From contig JAUJYN010000025.1 in assembly GCA_030737835.1 (NCBI GenBank), forward strand, positions 1,054,001 to 1,118,000: a stretch of DNA of 64,000 bases, written 5' to 3'. Of the stretch, positions 45,965 to 59,403 are shown in pieces. A model generated the notes under the pieces. That model worked only from the letters and a program-made list of their open reading frames with translations. It was not told the origin of the DNA and made no database searches. The translations under genes and the position numbers were made by a program. The stretch is from Acorus gramineus. Its lineage: Eukaryota > Streptophyta > Magnoliopsida > Acorales > Acoraceae. Numbering within the stretch: the stretch's first letter is position 1; each line of letters opens with the position of its first letter.

Positions 45965-48214
45965 TGTCACGCCCCAGGGCGGCCGTCCCCGAGACGTGGC
46001 AATAATAAAATATCAGCTATCAAAACCTGAGGTCAATAAAGACTCCAACAACAACACACAAGGTGGCAAAGCAAGGATAATGATAACTGACTGAAAAGCG
46101 GAAGCATAATATATAAACAATATCTGTAAACCAAAAATATTATTACAGACTCGAATACACAATCACTGTCCTGTGAGAGCCAAGTCTAGACCAAAGAAAA
46201 TACAACCTATGCCACATGCACGATTTACAATACATAGAATGACTCTAGGACTGCTGACAACCTCGCACTCGCCACCCGCCGGAAGAACGCTCCACGCCCA
46301 TAAGACCACGCCACAGGAAAGCTCCAGCTCCACGCCCAACACTGCCCCTGAAAAGAAATAGTATGCGAGGGGTGAGCTACAAGCTCAGTGAGTGGCTGGA
46401 AACCAATCACCATACAACAGTTCAATACTAAGGCAATTTCCTTTCAAAGAAAACATGGGTGAAAACCCATGGATAACACGGTCACGCGGCGGTGCAACCA
46501 ACCTCACCCTCACCCTCACCCTCACTCCCGGAGGGAGACTCTTGGGACTTTTGGGGAGAGACCATACCGTTGGTCGAGGAGACCCGGGATTACTGGTCTA
46601 CACAACACTACTGGATCATCTACATTGGGATAACTGCCCAACGATGTCTTTGAACATCGATACGAGACCGGACCCAACAACTATGGGAACGGACGAACAA
46701 CGAATGGGTCACGCGGAGACGTGTCTTCACCTCATCCTCACCCTCACTCCCGGAGGGAGACTCTTGGGACTTTTGGAAGAGACCTAGACTGCTCTACACC
46801 CTTGGTCCACCGGTAGCCCTTTCCCCACGTAGCCTCTACCTGGTATACTCCCACAATCAGTACGCTTCCGAACGCATTGGTAGTACCTACGGATGGGAGC
46901 CCTCTGTCAGGACAGCTTTTCCAACGCCAGGGAGTTCTTACATCGGATCCAACGAAGGGGTGAACGATTCCACGCTCGCAATATCATTCGTTAGCCCTCT
47001 CCCGGGTAGCCTCTACCTGGTACACTCCCACGATCAGTACGCTCCCGAACGCATCGGTGGTACTTACGGATGGGAGCCCTCTGTTAGGACAGCTACAACC
47101 CGGGCCTCTTCAACACGAACGACATTGGGAGTAAACATTCCATGTTCGCAAAGCGAACCCAATGGAAAACAACTACTCTCGATAATCACTTATCGAGATA
47201 TCGAATACTACTGTACTCCCACACCGTTGCGTCGCTCAAACACAAGGGGGGGTGTCACGCCCCAACTACCGGCTTAACAATCCGATAAGATAATGAATTC
47301 TCCTGAATTCCAAACGAGTGCATCGCTCGGATGCACGGGGCGATTACATCACTAGCGCTCTAACTAATAAGGTACTACCCGACAGCGGGTCATACCCACG
47401 CCTATCCCAGATAGGCCTATCAGTTTTTAACATGCGCATATAAATATATCCAGGAGAATTTTATATCTAGCTATGTGCATGAACCATATGCACAATTATC
47501 CAATAATTATAGGGACACTCCGTAACATGGATTTACATCATAATAAATCATACAACATGCATACATGTCATTAGTCACATAAGCACACAAGGCCTAACTT
47601 AAGCATGCGTTGGATATCGCCAACTTAAAAGAAAGGGTCAAGCGCGATCTCGCGCACTAACAGGTGCATGCCAATATTCCAAACGAACCTGAGTCGAGTA
47701 GGAAATCGCGTCTACTTACTCAGTTCGTTCAGAGGGAGAGGGCGAGAGAGATCATCATCTCATGAAGCTGGTCATAGCTTTGCCCCATTAGCATGGGCGC
47801 AACAACTACACCACGCCCTCGAGTCTTATCGCAAGGGAATATTAGGCAGGTGCCCGTTATTAACCCAGACTTAATCATGTTCGATTTCCAATTAATATGG
47901 TGGGAGTAGTATTACAATACTACCTAAGGCATGCCATATTCTATACATCCATACACGTTTACAAAATACATGCCCATACTAGAGGGGGGCATGCAACACA
48001 ATCATTCATACCTGGATACAATACATGTATATAAGCCTAGCATGCAAGATATCTACATATTATAGCTTAAGCATGGCCATACTACTTATCTAGACAAGTA
48101 GTATAGCTAGGGGGCCCCATCGATGCGCGACGCGCGACTACACGCGTCGAGCGCATCCCGAGAGGGGGGGGATTGGATCGAACCACTCACCGATACCCGG
48201 ATCGCCGCGCATCC
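45965..48214 (-). repeat. Element I 5' LTR (3' 2250 bp; rest displaced by Element II)
   Basis: Near-copy of 33901-36115, including the internal TGTCACGCCCC (47253) and the conserved boxes. It stops at CGCCGCGCATCC inside the mini-exon, where Element II begins. In Element I's other LTR the same place continues GTCCGGTCTACGAG (36118). Confidence 0.9.
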
Positions 48215-49467
48215 TATCACGCCCCAGGCGTCCCCGAGACGTGGCAAATATAAAATAATATCAGCTATCAATACCTGAGGTCAATAAGGACACCAACAAC
48301 CATACACAAGGCGGCAAAGCAAGATAATGATAACTGACTGAAAAGCGGAAGCATAATATATAACAATGTCTGTAAATCAAAAACATTATTACAGACCCAA
48401 ATACACAATCAATGTCCTGTGAAAGCCAAGTCTAGACCAAAGAAAATACAACCTGTGCCACATGCACGATTTACAAAGCATAAAATGACTCTAGGAATGC
48501 TAACAGCCTCGCACTCCCCACCCGCCGGCAAAACGCTCCACGCCCATAAGACCACGCCATAGGAAAGCTCCACCTCCACGCCCAACACTGCCCCTGAAAA
48601 GAAACAGTATGCGAGGGGTGAGCTACAAGCTCAGTGAGTGGCTGGAAACCAATCACCATTCTACAGTTCAATACATAATCAATTTCCTTTCAAGGAAAAC
48701 ATGGGTGGAAACCCATGGATAACTGGGTCACGCGGCGGCGCGACCAACCTCACCCCCACCCTCACTCCCGGAGGGAGTCTTTTGGGACTTATGGGGAGAG
48801 ACCATACCGTCGGTCGAAGAGACCCAGATTTACTGGTCTAGAGACCATACCGTCGGTCGAAGAGACCCGGATTTACTGGTCTACTCAACACTACTGGATC
48901 ATCTACATCTAGATAATCGCCCAACGATGTCCTTGAACATCGATTCAAGACCGGACACACCAACTATGGGAATGGTCAAACAACGAATGGGTCACGCGGC
49001 GATTATCTTCACCTCATCCTTACCCTCACTCCTGGAGGGAGACTCTTGGGACTTATGGAAGAGAGAACGATTCTCACGCCCGTAACATCATTCGTTAACC
49101 CTCTCCCGAGCAGTATCTACAACCCGATCTCCTCAACCCACCGCTCTACACCCTTGGTCCGCCAGTAGCCCTTTCCCACCCTCGTGGCCTCCACTCCCAC
49201 CATCCGTACTGTCCAACACATCGGAGGTACCTACGGACGGGAGCCCTCTGTCAGGTACAGCCAACGCCGGGGAGTTCCTACATCGGATCCAATGAAGGGG
49301 AGAACGATCCCATGTTCGCAAAGCGAAACCCAATGGAAAACAACCACTCTCGATACTCGCTTATCGAGACATCACACACATGCATAACAACAACCAGCAC
49401 ACTCACATTAACCTTAAAGTAGTCATAGTCCCTAAACGGGAGTAACTACACAAGTTAGTGGGTCGTA

Positions 49468-50877
49468 ACACACTACAAGAAATTCAAGCATTAGCTGCGA
49501 AATAATTCGTAGCAAAAACTGTACATTTCGTTGCATTTATCATTGCAAAAGCCTCGTACAGGATTCCATTTCACTACGAAATTTTATTTTCGTAGCACAA
49601 GGCAACTTTTGCAACGAAAGATATTTCATAGTGAAATGGATTTTTTCGTAGCTAAATGGTATCATTTGCTACGAATAAATGTGCGCAGCCAAAGATAAAT
49701 TTTCGCTACCGAATTAGCGTTACAGCCCAAGGCTACATTTTGCTACGAAATAAATTTCGTAGCCAATGATCACATTTTGCTACGAACTTTTATTTTCGCA
49801 GCAGAAAGACATTTTGCTACAAAATGTTTTCGCAGCTAAAAATATGTAAATTTAATAAAAAAAATTTATAGACCTTTCCCTGTGCAATATTTCACAGGAA
49901 AAAGTCACATTTTCATAGAAAAAACATTTTTTTTTTTTTTAAATATTTTTATATTACAATTAAATAAATATCTAATGATGACAATAATGATAAAAACAAT
50001 CCATATATTATCAAAAGTAATTGTATATATTACAAATTATTATAATATCTTTGAAAAGAAAATATAACAATAAATGCTAGGAAAGGATCTCCAGAAGAGT
50101 TAGCTCTTCTTCAACAATAGACTGGACTGCAACTGTCTTCGCTCCTCCATCTCTCGCTACAAAATAGATTTTAACAATAAATTTAAAATCTCAATTGAAA
50201 ATCCTTGCAACATAGACATCAAATCAAAACACAAAATAATTCCCTCTTATGCATGCAACCTCCTACTTTCAACCAACATAATAGGTACCAAATTAATAAT
50301 GTCCAACAAGTATTACTATATTTTACTTCATACTTAAATGTTCTAAAATTCAGCATACTTAAATATCTAAATAAGGAAAAATATATATGAAAAAGGGACC
50401 TCGATCGCTCTTTGTCCAGTATAATAAATAATGTTTAAATTTTGTTATTCATGTTGAAAACTAAATTATAGAAAGAATTTATAGTTAAAAGGATCTCAGT
50501 CTGATAGTGATGTAGTGTAGATCATATTTTGATTTCACAACAAATAAAATCTTCTGAAAATCTCTATAGTTTTTGCTACGAAAATGAACTTCGCAGCCAG
50601 AAGTCATTTCTTTCGCTATGAATAGCTTTGTTGTAGCTAAAAGGTACATCTATTGCTACGAAATATAATTTCGCAGCTAAAAGTTATCTTTGTTTGCTAC
50701 TAAATAGCGATGTCATAGGGAAAAGATATACCTTTTGCAACGAAATTTAATTTCGTAGAGAAAGGTAAAACTATTTGCTACGAAATTATTTTTCGCAGGT
50801 AAAAGGCTCATTTAGCTACGAAAGTTAATTTCGCAGCTAAAAGTTCGTAGCTAATAATGAAATTTGTTGTAGTGACA
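49468..50877. mobile_element. Non-autonomous CACTA (En/Spm) transposon, 49471-50874, target duplication ACA
   Basis: 1404 bp. Ends CACTACAAGAAATT and, reversed, CACTACAACAAATT (13 of 14 match), with 3-bp duplication ACA at 49468-49470 and 50875-50877, all as expected for CACTA elements. Subterminal regions (49480-49830 and 50570-50860) hold many copies of GCTACGAAA in both orientations, the typical transposase-binding array. The AT-rich middle has no transposase. The intact site (GTCGTAACATCGCC) survives in Element II's other LTR at about 62671-62684. Confidence 0.95.
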
Positions 50878-51489
50878 TCGCCGACCCACCCCGCCCTCAC
50901 CCTCACCCTTTACGGGGTGACATGGGCCTTTTGGGACTGACTAGACTGCTATTCACCCTTGGTGCACCGGTAGCCCTTTCCCACCCTCGTAGCCTCGACC
51001 TAGTCCACTCCAACTACCAGTACTGTCCGAACACATCGGAGGTACCGGACGGAAGCCCTCTGTCAGGTCAGCCATCGCCAGGGAGTACCTACATCGGATC
51101 CAACGAAGGGAAGAGAACAGCCTACTAACACGCATGCGATCCTCTTGGATCCGTCGACAACGCTTCCTAACATTTCTAATGTCATGAATTCTCAAGAATT
51201 CTTCCAGGGCGCATAACTAAGATGCGGGGAAACATATATTATAACCGCAAGGTTATAATATTCTCTAAGGCATGCTTACAACAATATAATCACATAATCC
51301 CATCTTGATTTAAATAAATTAAACTAAATGGGAACATGCATAGGTCGGGGCTTTCAATCAAGGGACAAGGTGACTAAACATGCATAGGCCGTTATACATG
51401 ATATAAGGGTGCATATCCCTAGCATACAAAGTCTAAGGTGGCATGGATATATCATATTAATCATGCATGCATAGCTTTTACATATTATA

Positions 51490-54400
51490 GCTAGTGTTAT
51501 ATATGTGTCACTTTTAACCTGTTGGTAACCGTTAGAGCGCCCTGGCGGTTTTTTAAAATTTATAGGGTTTTCGATCGGAACCGCTTATTTTCAGACTGTT
51601 AGCTATCGTCTGAGCTAGAGGACTCCGATTGAAAATCTAATTGCATATTTGGTGTCCTGGTGCCATTTCTGACCTCCCACGAAAATTTCATCGAATTCTG
51701 GCATCGTTTGCAAAAATTTCGCAGTTCCGGGGTGTATCCGGGTTTTTAAGTCGCGCTCTACTTAAAAGAAATCAAAAATCACCTCGTCACTATTCATTGT
51801 CTCTCCCGACGTGATTTCCTCTCTCCTCTCCTCCGATTTTCTTCCGTTTGAGCCCCCTCCACCCCTCGAAATCGAAAACCCAAAGCACGGGAAGTGTAGA
51901 TCGGGTCCCGATCTACACACCGGTGTCTTCAAATCCGAATTCCGACGACTTTAGCCTCCCCGACCTCCCCTCTCTCTCCTCTGTTTTGGCCCATTTTGGT
52001 GGTGGAGCTAGATCGGGGCGTGAGAAGGCTTTTGGGAAGGGTTTCGGCGCGTGGAGATCCACCGGACGCCTCTTCCTCCCCTCGGTAAGCCTTCTTTCCC
52101 TCTTTTTTCTTGCTTAGATGAATGCTAGGGGGAGGTTTTTGTGATTGGGGGTGGTCGGCGGCTGTGGGGGTCGTCGGAGGGTGGTCGGAGGTGGTGGGAG
52201 GTGGTCGGTGGTCAAGGGAGGGGTGGTGGTGGCGCTCGGGCTGCGGCAGGACGTCCGGGCCAGCAGCAGCAGCAGCAGCAGCCCAGGCGGCGCCAGGTCG
52301 GGTGCGCGCGGGCAGGCGCGCGGGCCTGGTGCAGGGTGCTGGTCGTGCTGGGCGAGCAGAAGCTGGTGCTGGGCGAGCAGAGGCTGCTGCGCGAGGTGGC
52401 GCGCGTGGAGCAGGTCGCGCGGGTGGTGCTGCGCGAGGTGGCGCGCGTGGAGCAGGCGCGCGCGGAGGCGTGCGCGAGGCGCGGGTGGTGCTGCGCGAGG
52501 TGGCGCGCGTGGAGCAGGCGCGCGCGGAGGCGTGCGCGAGGCGCGGAGGTGCTGGCCGAGGTGCTGAGGCGCGCGCGGAGGAGGCACGGGGCGCGGAGCT
52601 GAGCGCGAGGTGGCGTGCGAGGTGCGCGCGAGGTGCGGCAAGGTGGCGGAGGTGCGCGCGGGGTGCGCGCGAGGCGGGGCACTGCGTGCGGGGGCGCGCG
52701 GGGTGCTCGCGGACCGGCGCGAGGCGTGCGGGGCCCGCGGTGGCGCGTCCGGGCGGTGGCCGGCCGTGCGGGTGGTTGCCGGGGGCCGTGCGGGTGGTTG
52801 CCGAGGCCGCGGGTAGTTGTTGGGGATGTGTTGGATGCTTGTTGTGGGTTTTGGGGTGTTTATTTATGTATTTAATGATAATTGTGGATTAATACTTACC
52901 AAATAATACCTGTCTTGCAGATCTCGACAGACGGTCGCGCGACGACCCCAATTCGGGTGAGTGGGACAATCCAACCCAGTAGAGAGGCGTTGTACGCACT
53001 TGGGGCGTATACCGACCTCTCCTGGGGCGACATGGATAAATATTACCTGTAATAATATGTAATCCATGCTTGTATGATTTATGTGTAGAATGCATGCTTC
53101 CCTAGTCTTTGCATGTTAGGGACTTGCCCCCTTAGGATATGCATATGAGCCATGCAGCATGTCCCCTGTTTCATGTTAGGAAGCCCGGCCGATGCATGTG
53201 CCCTACTAGTTTATTTATTTGATTAAATGCTAGTATTTGTTTACAATGCATGTTATAGTGAATATTATAGGGGAGGGGCCTTGCGAGGACAGCGGTGAGA
53301 CCCGGGTTAGGGTACACCGTGTTCCTTGTTTGGTTGTCGGGGTGTCCTATAATGGGAACTCACGCTGCCCTCCCGAGTTTCTTTCCCCCAATGATATTCC
53401 ACCCTGTTATAACCTTATGCATGTTCCCCGCATCGTAGTTATGCGCCCTGGTGGGTTCTGAGGAATTCAGAACGGTAGAGTTGTATGTTTGGTATGATTA
53501 TTAGCATGAGTAGTGAATATTATAGGGAGGGACCTTGCGAGGACAGCGGTGAGACCCGTGTTAGGGTACTCCGTGTTCCTTGTTTGGTTGTCGGGGTACC
53601 CTGTATCGGGAACTCACGCCGCCCTCCCGAGTTTCTTTCCCCCAGTGATATTCCAACACTGCTTTTGATTGTACTGTTTCCCCGCATCTTGGATATGCGC
53701 CCTGGAGGAACTCTGAAGAGTTCATGACATTTGAGTTGGAGAGATGTGTTGTCGGCGGATCCGAGTGGATCATATGCGTATGGATTAGGCTGTTCTGTTC
53801 CCTGCGTTGGATCCGGTAGAGACTACCCCCAACGTTAGACAGGGCCTTCCTGACAGAGGGCTCCCATCAGTAGGCACCTCCTGATTTGGTGACGGACTGT
53901 GCTGAATGTGGGAGTAGACCAGGCGGCCTACGGAGTGGAGGGAGAGACTATCGGTGGACTAAGGGTGACCAACAGCCTAGTCAGTCCCAAAATCCTATGT
54001 CACCCATTGATGGGTGAGGGTGAGGGTGTAGTGGGTTGGCGATGAGCGACCTACTGGATTTGTGAATAGATGATTATCAGTCCCAAAATCCTATGTCACC
54101 CATGGATGGGTGAGGGTGAGGGTGTGGTGGTTCGGCGAAGTACGAACCACTGGATTTGTGTTGTTATGTATTGGTGGCTGGATTAAAATAATGGAATATT
54201 GTGGTAAATATTGTCTGTGTTGCGTGGGTTGTGCTGTTCACTGAGCGTGTGGCTCACCCCTCGCACATGTTTTTCCCCAGTGGTCACTGAGCCTGAGCTG
54301 GAGCCGGAGCAGCAGTTGGAGCTTTCCGAGGGATTTCTTCAGTAGCGGAGCAGCGCTACGTCCGCGAGTACCAGAGGCTATCAGCATCCCTTTTCTTGGC

Positions 54401-54690
54401 TGTATGTATTTTATTTCCGTGCTTGGCACGTGTTGTTATGTATATTCAGTTGTATTTGTATATATTGGCTCTCACAGGACGTATGATTGTGTATCGAGTC
54501 TGTAGAATGTTTATTCACAGATTCAGTCTTTTGCTTCCGCATTAGGTGTATATATCATGTCAGCTTCTTGTCGTTGTGTGTCATTCTGATTATTGTGTAT
54601 GATATATATTGTTGACCTCTTGTGTAGTTCTGATATTTTATATATACCTGTCGCGTCCCGGGTGCGGCCGCCCTGGGGCGTGACAGCTAG
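51490..54690 (+). mobile_element. Solo LTR, family A (51495-54685), target duplication GCTAG
   Basis: 3191 bp, TGTTATATATGTG to GGGGCGTGACA, with GCTAG at 51490-51494 and 54686-54690. The empty site (TATTATAGCTAGGGGGCC) is at 63284-63301. This copy has a diverged CpG-rich tract (52240-52790) and a private ~254-bp tandem duplication (boxes at 53281 and 53535). Its last exon (54284-54345) has a 12-nt in-frame insertion relative to other copies. Confidence 0.96.
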
Positions 54691-56342
54691 GGGGCCCCAT
54701 CGATGCGCGACGCGCGTCCATGCGGGTCGAGCGCATCCCTAGAGAGGGGGGGGGGATTGGAATCAAACCACTCACCTTACGACCCGGGACCTCGCGCATC
54801 CCATCCGACGAGATCTGCAAGGTAGGGGCATCCAACTGGTGAGAAACAACACAATTTACACAAAGAAATCATTAGAAATACTCAATACTCGGACAAGCAT
54901 GCATACGGGCTCGCACGCATGCGAGCACGCACGTACGCACGCGAGTCTGAGTGCCCCGACACCTACCCGAACCCTCGGGCAGCCACACGCATGGCCCCCC
55001 GCACGCGCACACACGAATGCGCACGCACGCACGCACCCCAGCACCATCGGCGCACTGCCGCGCGCCTGCCCGCGCACCCAGACGCGCTGCCGCGCGCACG
55101 CGCACGCTCTTGCGCGCCCGCGCGCACCGCGCGTCCAGCCCACGCGCCCTCGCGCACCCCCGCACTGGTCCCTAGCCCCGCGCCCAGGCGCACTGCTCCA
55201 CGCGCGCGCACGCTCGTGCGCACGCCCTCGCACACTCACGTGCACCCCCGCTCGCGCCAGGGCCTGCGCGCACCCGCGTGACCACTCCGTGCGCACTCGC
55301 GCGCACGCGCCCGCGCGCGTCTGCGCGCCCGACTGCGCCTGCCAGCGCCCACCTGCTCGCGCACGCACGCAGACGACGCGCAACGCGCGCCCAGCCAATC
55401 CTTACCTCATTTTAACCCTCCCGTACCCCTCACACAAACCCTAACCCATCTACCTAGCATGCATGACCTCCCTAACATCCCCTTAAGCCATGAAAACCAA
55501 GAAAAGAAGGGGAGGAGCTCACCTTGGAGGGGGAACGAAAGGGGGAGGTTCGGGGGCCCTCGACGCACCCGCGACCACCTCAACCACCACCACCACCACC
55601 ACCTCAGCCCTCCTCAGCCCTCCAATGGCTGCAAATTAGGGGGGGGGGGGTGGAAACCATGAAAATGGAGCTTGAGAGAGAGGAGATCAATCACAACAAC
55701 ACACCCACACAAACCTACTCAAGCACTTGCACCTCCTTCACCATCTCTTTGGGGCATTTTCACAAACACCATGGGGGCTTGAGAGAGAGGAAGGGAGGGC
55801 TTGAAAACAATAGGCATGGAAGTGAGAGGGAGAGAGAGAGAGAGAAGATATTTATGCTACAAATATCTAAGGAAGATGGAAATGACCTAGTCGCCCTTTG
55901 ACTAGAAATTCTGCGCATGCTTCACTGGAACAGCCATAACTTCCTCAATATAGCTCCGAATTGCACAATTTCAAGTCCGTTGGAAATCCAAGAGGATTAT
56001 CTACAACTTTCATGTTTATGCCAAGATCAAATAATCCCTCTAGCTAATCCGAAATTAGAGCTAAACATAGAACAGGGCTGCTGCCAGAATTTCCCTCCCC
56101 GGGGTATACTTGAAAAAATACCCATAACTTTTACTACAAGAATCCAGTTGATCTAATTCCACTTCTGTACGAAAGCTAACTCAAAACTGGACATCTCATA
56201 GTAAACTCATATTTAAACCTCTTCATCTTGGATTTTAACAAAATCAAATCCAAATACCAAATTGGAAATACATAACTTCGAGGAAAAAAAATTATGTACC
56301 CAAATTTTCAAACAGAGTGCTCCAAATGACACAGGCACAACA

Positions 56343-56355
56343 TTCTTCCCCCCTT
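56343..56355 (-). other. Polypurine tract of Element II
   Basis: Minus strand AAGGGGGGAAGAA immediately before the LTR start at 56342. Confidence 0.88.
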
Positions 56356-56653
56356 AGGAAATTTAGTCCTCGAAATTTAAGGAAACCCAAAGGGAAGACC
56401 GAAAGTATCATGCATAGACCTTTTGCTCCCAAGTGGTCTTCGCACCGGACTGGCGCTACCAACACACTATAATCAAAGGAACGGTCTTAGCGTGGAGCCT
56501 CTTCTCATGCTGGTCTCTGACCTCGATCCACTGCTCCACGAACGACAAATCCACCTCCAGGATGAGGCGGTCGAATAGACTGACATGAGCAGGATCTTGG
56601 ACATAACGCCCCGGTCATGAGACAAGGACGACGTCGTGGGCATGAGTCAGTTG
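56356..56653 (-). pseudogene. pol: Chromodomain / integrase C-terminal remnant, left piece, Element II
   Basis: Matches 37466-37755 of Element I with the same frame breaks (FVEQWIEV-type segment, degraded chromodomain). Split from 59404-59725 by a solo LTR. Confidence 0.86.
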
Positions 56654-59403
56654 TGTTATATATGTGTCACTTTTATCTTTCTAATCACCATTGGAGCATT
56701 CTAGCAGTTTTTTAACTTTTTCTTTTTTTGATCGGAACCGCTAAAATTTTGGACTTTTAGCTATCATCCTGAGCTTGAGGACTCCGATTGAAAATCTAAC
56801 TGCATATTATGTGTCCTGGTGCCATTTCAAGCCACTCACGAAAATTTCATCGAATTCCGGTAACGTTCAGAATTTCACAGTTCCGAATCGTATCCGGGTT
56901 TTGACCAAGCGAAAGTCATTGGGAGACTTGACTTGGTCAAAATATTTTGTTTTCAAGTGTGGTTAGGTTGACCCAAGTCAAAATGCACTTAAACCTAACC
57001 TAACCTAGCTTAACCTAATTAATTAGCCCTAAGTGTAAGTGGTGAGTGTGTGTGGTGTGTGTGTGTGACTTAAATGAGGTCCACGCCCAAGAATAGTTCC
57101 CCCTCCCTATTCATCATCTTCTCTCTCAAGCTCTCTCAAAAGCTCTCACCTCCCTCTCTTTAAATCCCCCATTGGACCTAGTTAGAGAGTTCAAAAGAAG
57201 AAGCCATTGAAGGAGAAAAGATAGGTGAGGACCCGATCTATCTTTCTATGGTCTTGGATCTCCATTTCCCCTTGGTTTTCCTCCTCTCTTACCTCCTTTT
57301 CTCCCCTGTTTTCAGCCCTTCTTTGGCTGAGAAGAAGGCTTGGTGGTGGTGGTCTTGGAGGTGGCGAATCGGTGCGCGAAGAGCACCCGATTTCCTCCCC
57401 TTCCCTTCCTCTCCTTGGGTGAGCTTTCTTTCCTTCCTTTTCTTGTGTAGATGCTTGATTAGGATGTGTTTTTGGGTATGCATGGCATGCATGGTGGTTG
57501 GGGGGTTGGAGGGGGGCTGTTGGGGGCTGTGGGGGTGGTGGAGTGGCTCGGGTACGCGTGCGGGATCATCCCTGCGCGTGCGCGCGGGCCTGTGCGTGCA
57601 GGCAAGCGCAGGCAAGGCAGGCGCGCAGTAGGCGAGCTGGCGCGTGCGCGCGGGCGTGCGTGCGGGTGCTGCGCAGGGGGCGCAGTGCGCACGGGGAGAG
57701 CTAGCGTGCACGCGGGGTGCGCGTGGGGGTACTGCGCTGGGGCGCAGTGCGTGCGGGTGTGCATGCGAGGTGCTGCGCTGGGGCGCAGTGCGTGCGGGTG
57801 CACCTGGGACTGGACGCGCGATGCACGCGGGCATGCGCGAGCGTGCGTCGTGTCTGGGCGTGCGGGCAGAGGCGCGGCAGCGCGCCAGGGCTGGGGCGCG
57901 GTAGTGCGCCCAGGGCGCGAGGCTGCGTGCGTGCGTGCGCACCCGTGCGCGTGCGTGCGGGTGGCCGTGCGCATGGCTGCCCGGCGGTGCGGGAGTGTGT
58001 CGGGGCACTCGGACTCACGTGCGTACGGGCCCGTATGCATGCTTGTCCGAGTGTTGGGTATTTTATGGTATTTCTTGTGTATTTGTGTATTTTACTCACC
58101 ATTTTGATTTCTATGTCTTGCAGATCTTGACGAGCGGTCACACGATGACCCGGGTATTGGTGAGTGGGACAATCCAACCCAGTTTGGAGGCGTTCGATGC
58201 ACGTAGGCGTGCATTGCCCTCCCCTGGGGCACCATAATTGCATATTAGATAGTATTAATTGTAAACTATGCATGCATGATTATTATGTAGTATCCATGCC
58301 ACCCTAGGCCTTGCATGTTAGGGATATGCACCCTTATGATATGTGTAAAGGCCCAAGCATCTTGATACCATGTTTTCATGCTAGGGAAGCCTCGACCTAC
58401 GCATGCGTCCCATTTAGTTTAATTTATTTAAATCAAATGTGAGTTTTGTAATTAGCATGCCTTAGAGAATATTATAACCTTGTGGTTATAATATATGCTT
58501 CCCCGCATCTTAGTTATGCGCCCTGGAGGAATTCTGAAGAATTCATGACATTTGTAGAGTTGAGATCGGTGTCGGCGGATCCAAGTGGATCGTATCCGTG
58601 TGGGTAGGCTGTTTCTCTTCCCTTCGTTGGATCCGTGTAGGGACTCCTCAGCGTTAGACAGGCCGTCCTGATAGAGGGCTCCCATCAGTAGGCACCTCCT
58701 GATTTGGTTTCGGACTGTGCTGAATTGTGGGAGTAGACCAGGCGAGCTACAGAGTGGAGGAGGGACTACCGGTGGACCAAGGGTGATTAACAGCCTAGTC
58801 AGTCCCAAAAGACCATGTCACCAGTTTGAGGGTGAGGGTGAGGGTGAGGGTGTAGTGGGTTGGCGATGAGCGACCCACTGGTTTGTGTAGTTGTTTCCAC
58901 TTAGAGGCTATGAATGATTTGAGGTTAATATGAATTGTGATGCATGGGTTGTGCTATTCACTGAGCGTGTGGCTCACCCCTCGCATATATTTTTCTCCAG
59001 TGATATCTGAGTCGGATCTGTAGGAGGAGCTCCCCGAGGCACGTCAGCAGTAGCGGAGCAGCGTCACATTCTGCATGCGAGAGGCCATTCAGCATCCCCC
59101 CTTTTGATTGTATGTATTGTATTCCGTGCTTGGGCACGAGTTTGTATTATATCTGGATGTCGTGTACATATTGGCTCTCACAGGACAGTTGATTATGTAT
59201 CGAGTCTGTAATATGTCTTTGAATTATAGACTAGGTCTTTTAGCTTCCGCTATTTGTGTATATATCATGTCAGCCTCTTTGTTGTCTGTGTTGTCATTGT
59301 TGATATTGTTTTGAGTATATTATTGACCTCTTGTATAGACTGCTGATATCATATATACCCTTGCCGCGTCCCGGGGACGGCCGCCTAGGGGCGTGACAAG
59401 CTG
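56649..59403 (+). mobile_element. Solo LTR, short family-A form (56654-59398), target duplication AGTTG/AGCTG
   Basis: 2745 bp. AGTTG at 56649-56653 and AGCTG at 59399-59403 differ by one C/T change; the intact site GAGCCAGCTGTGGGGG in Element I (37758-37774) shows AGCTG is original. The last exon carries a TAG replacing AAG (59010-59022 region), a private stop. Confidence 0.94.

Larger units (their letters stand above)
30995..48214 (-). mobile_element. Element I: non-autonomous gypsy chromovirus derivative, split by later insertions
   Basis: Read on the minus strand: 5' LTR (45965-48214, its far end displaced by Element II), primer site, gag stub, LTR-derived boxes, RT and integrase remnants, chromodomain remnant, polypurine tract, 3' LTR (33901-37451), then two extra partial LTR units (30995-33900). 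Interior without inserts is about 2.7 kb, against about 4.9 kb in the fuller element at 8003-12941. No usable gag or pol frame. Interrupted by two nested solo LTRs (38084-43849). Confidence 0.88.
48215..56342 (-). repeat. Element II 3' LTR, split by a CACTA element and a solo LTR (about 3.5 kb net)
   Basis: Pieces 48215-49470, 50878-51494 and 54691-56342. Minus strand starts TGTTGTGCCTGTGTC at 56342; the end reads TATCACG on +, one change from TGTCACG. A 43-bp tandem duplication at 48798-48883 is also in the 5' LTR near 61998-62083. CpG-rich tract 54900-55390, candidate 39-nt mini-exon near 54782-54820. Confidence 0.92.
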
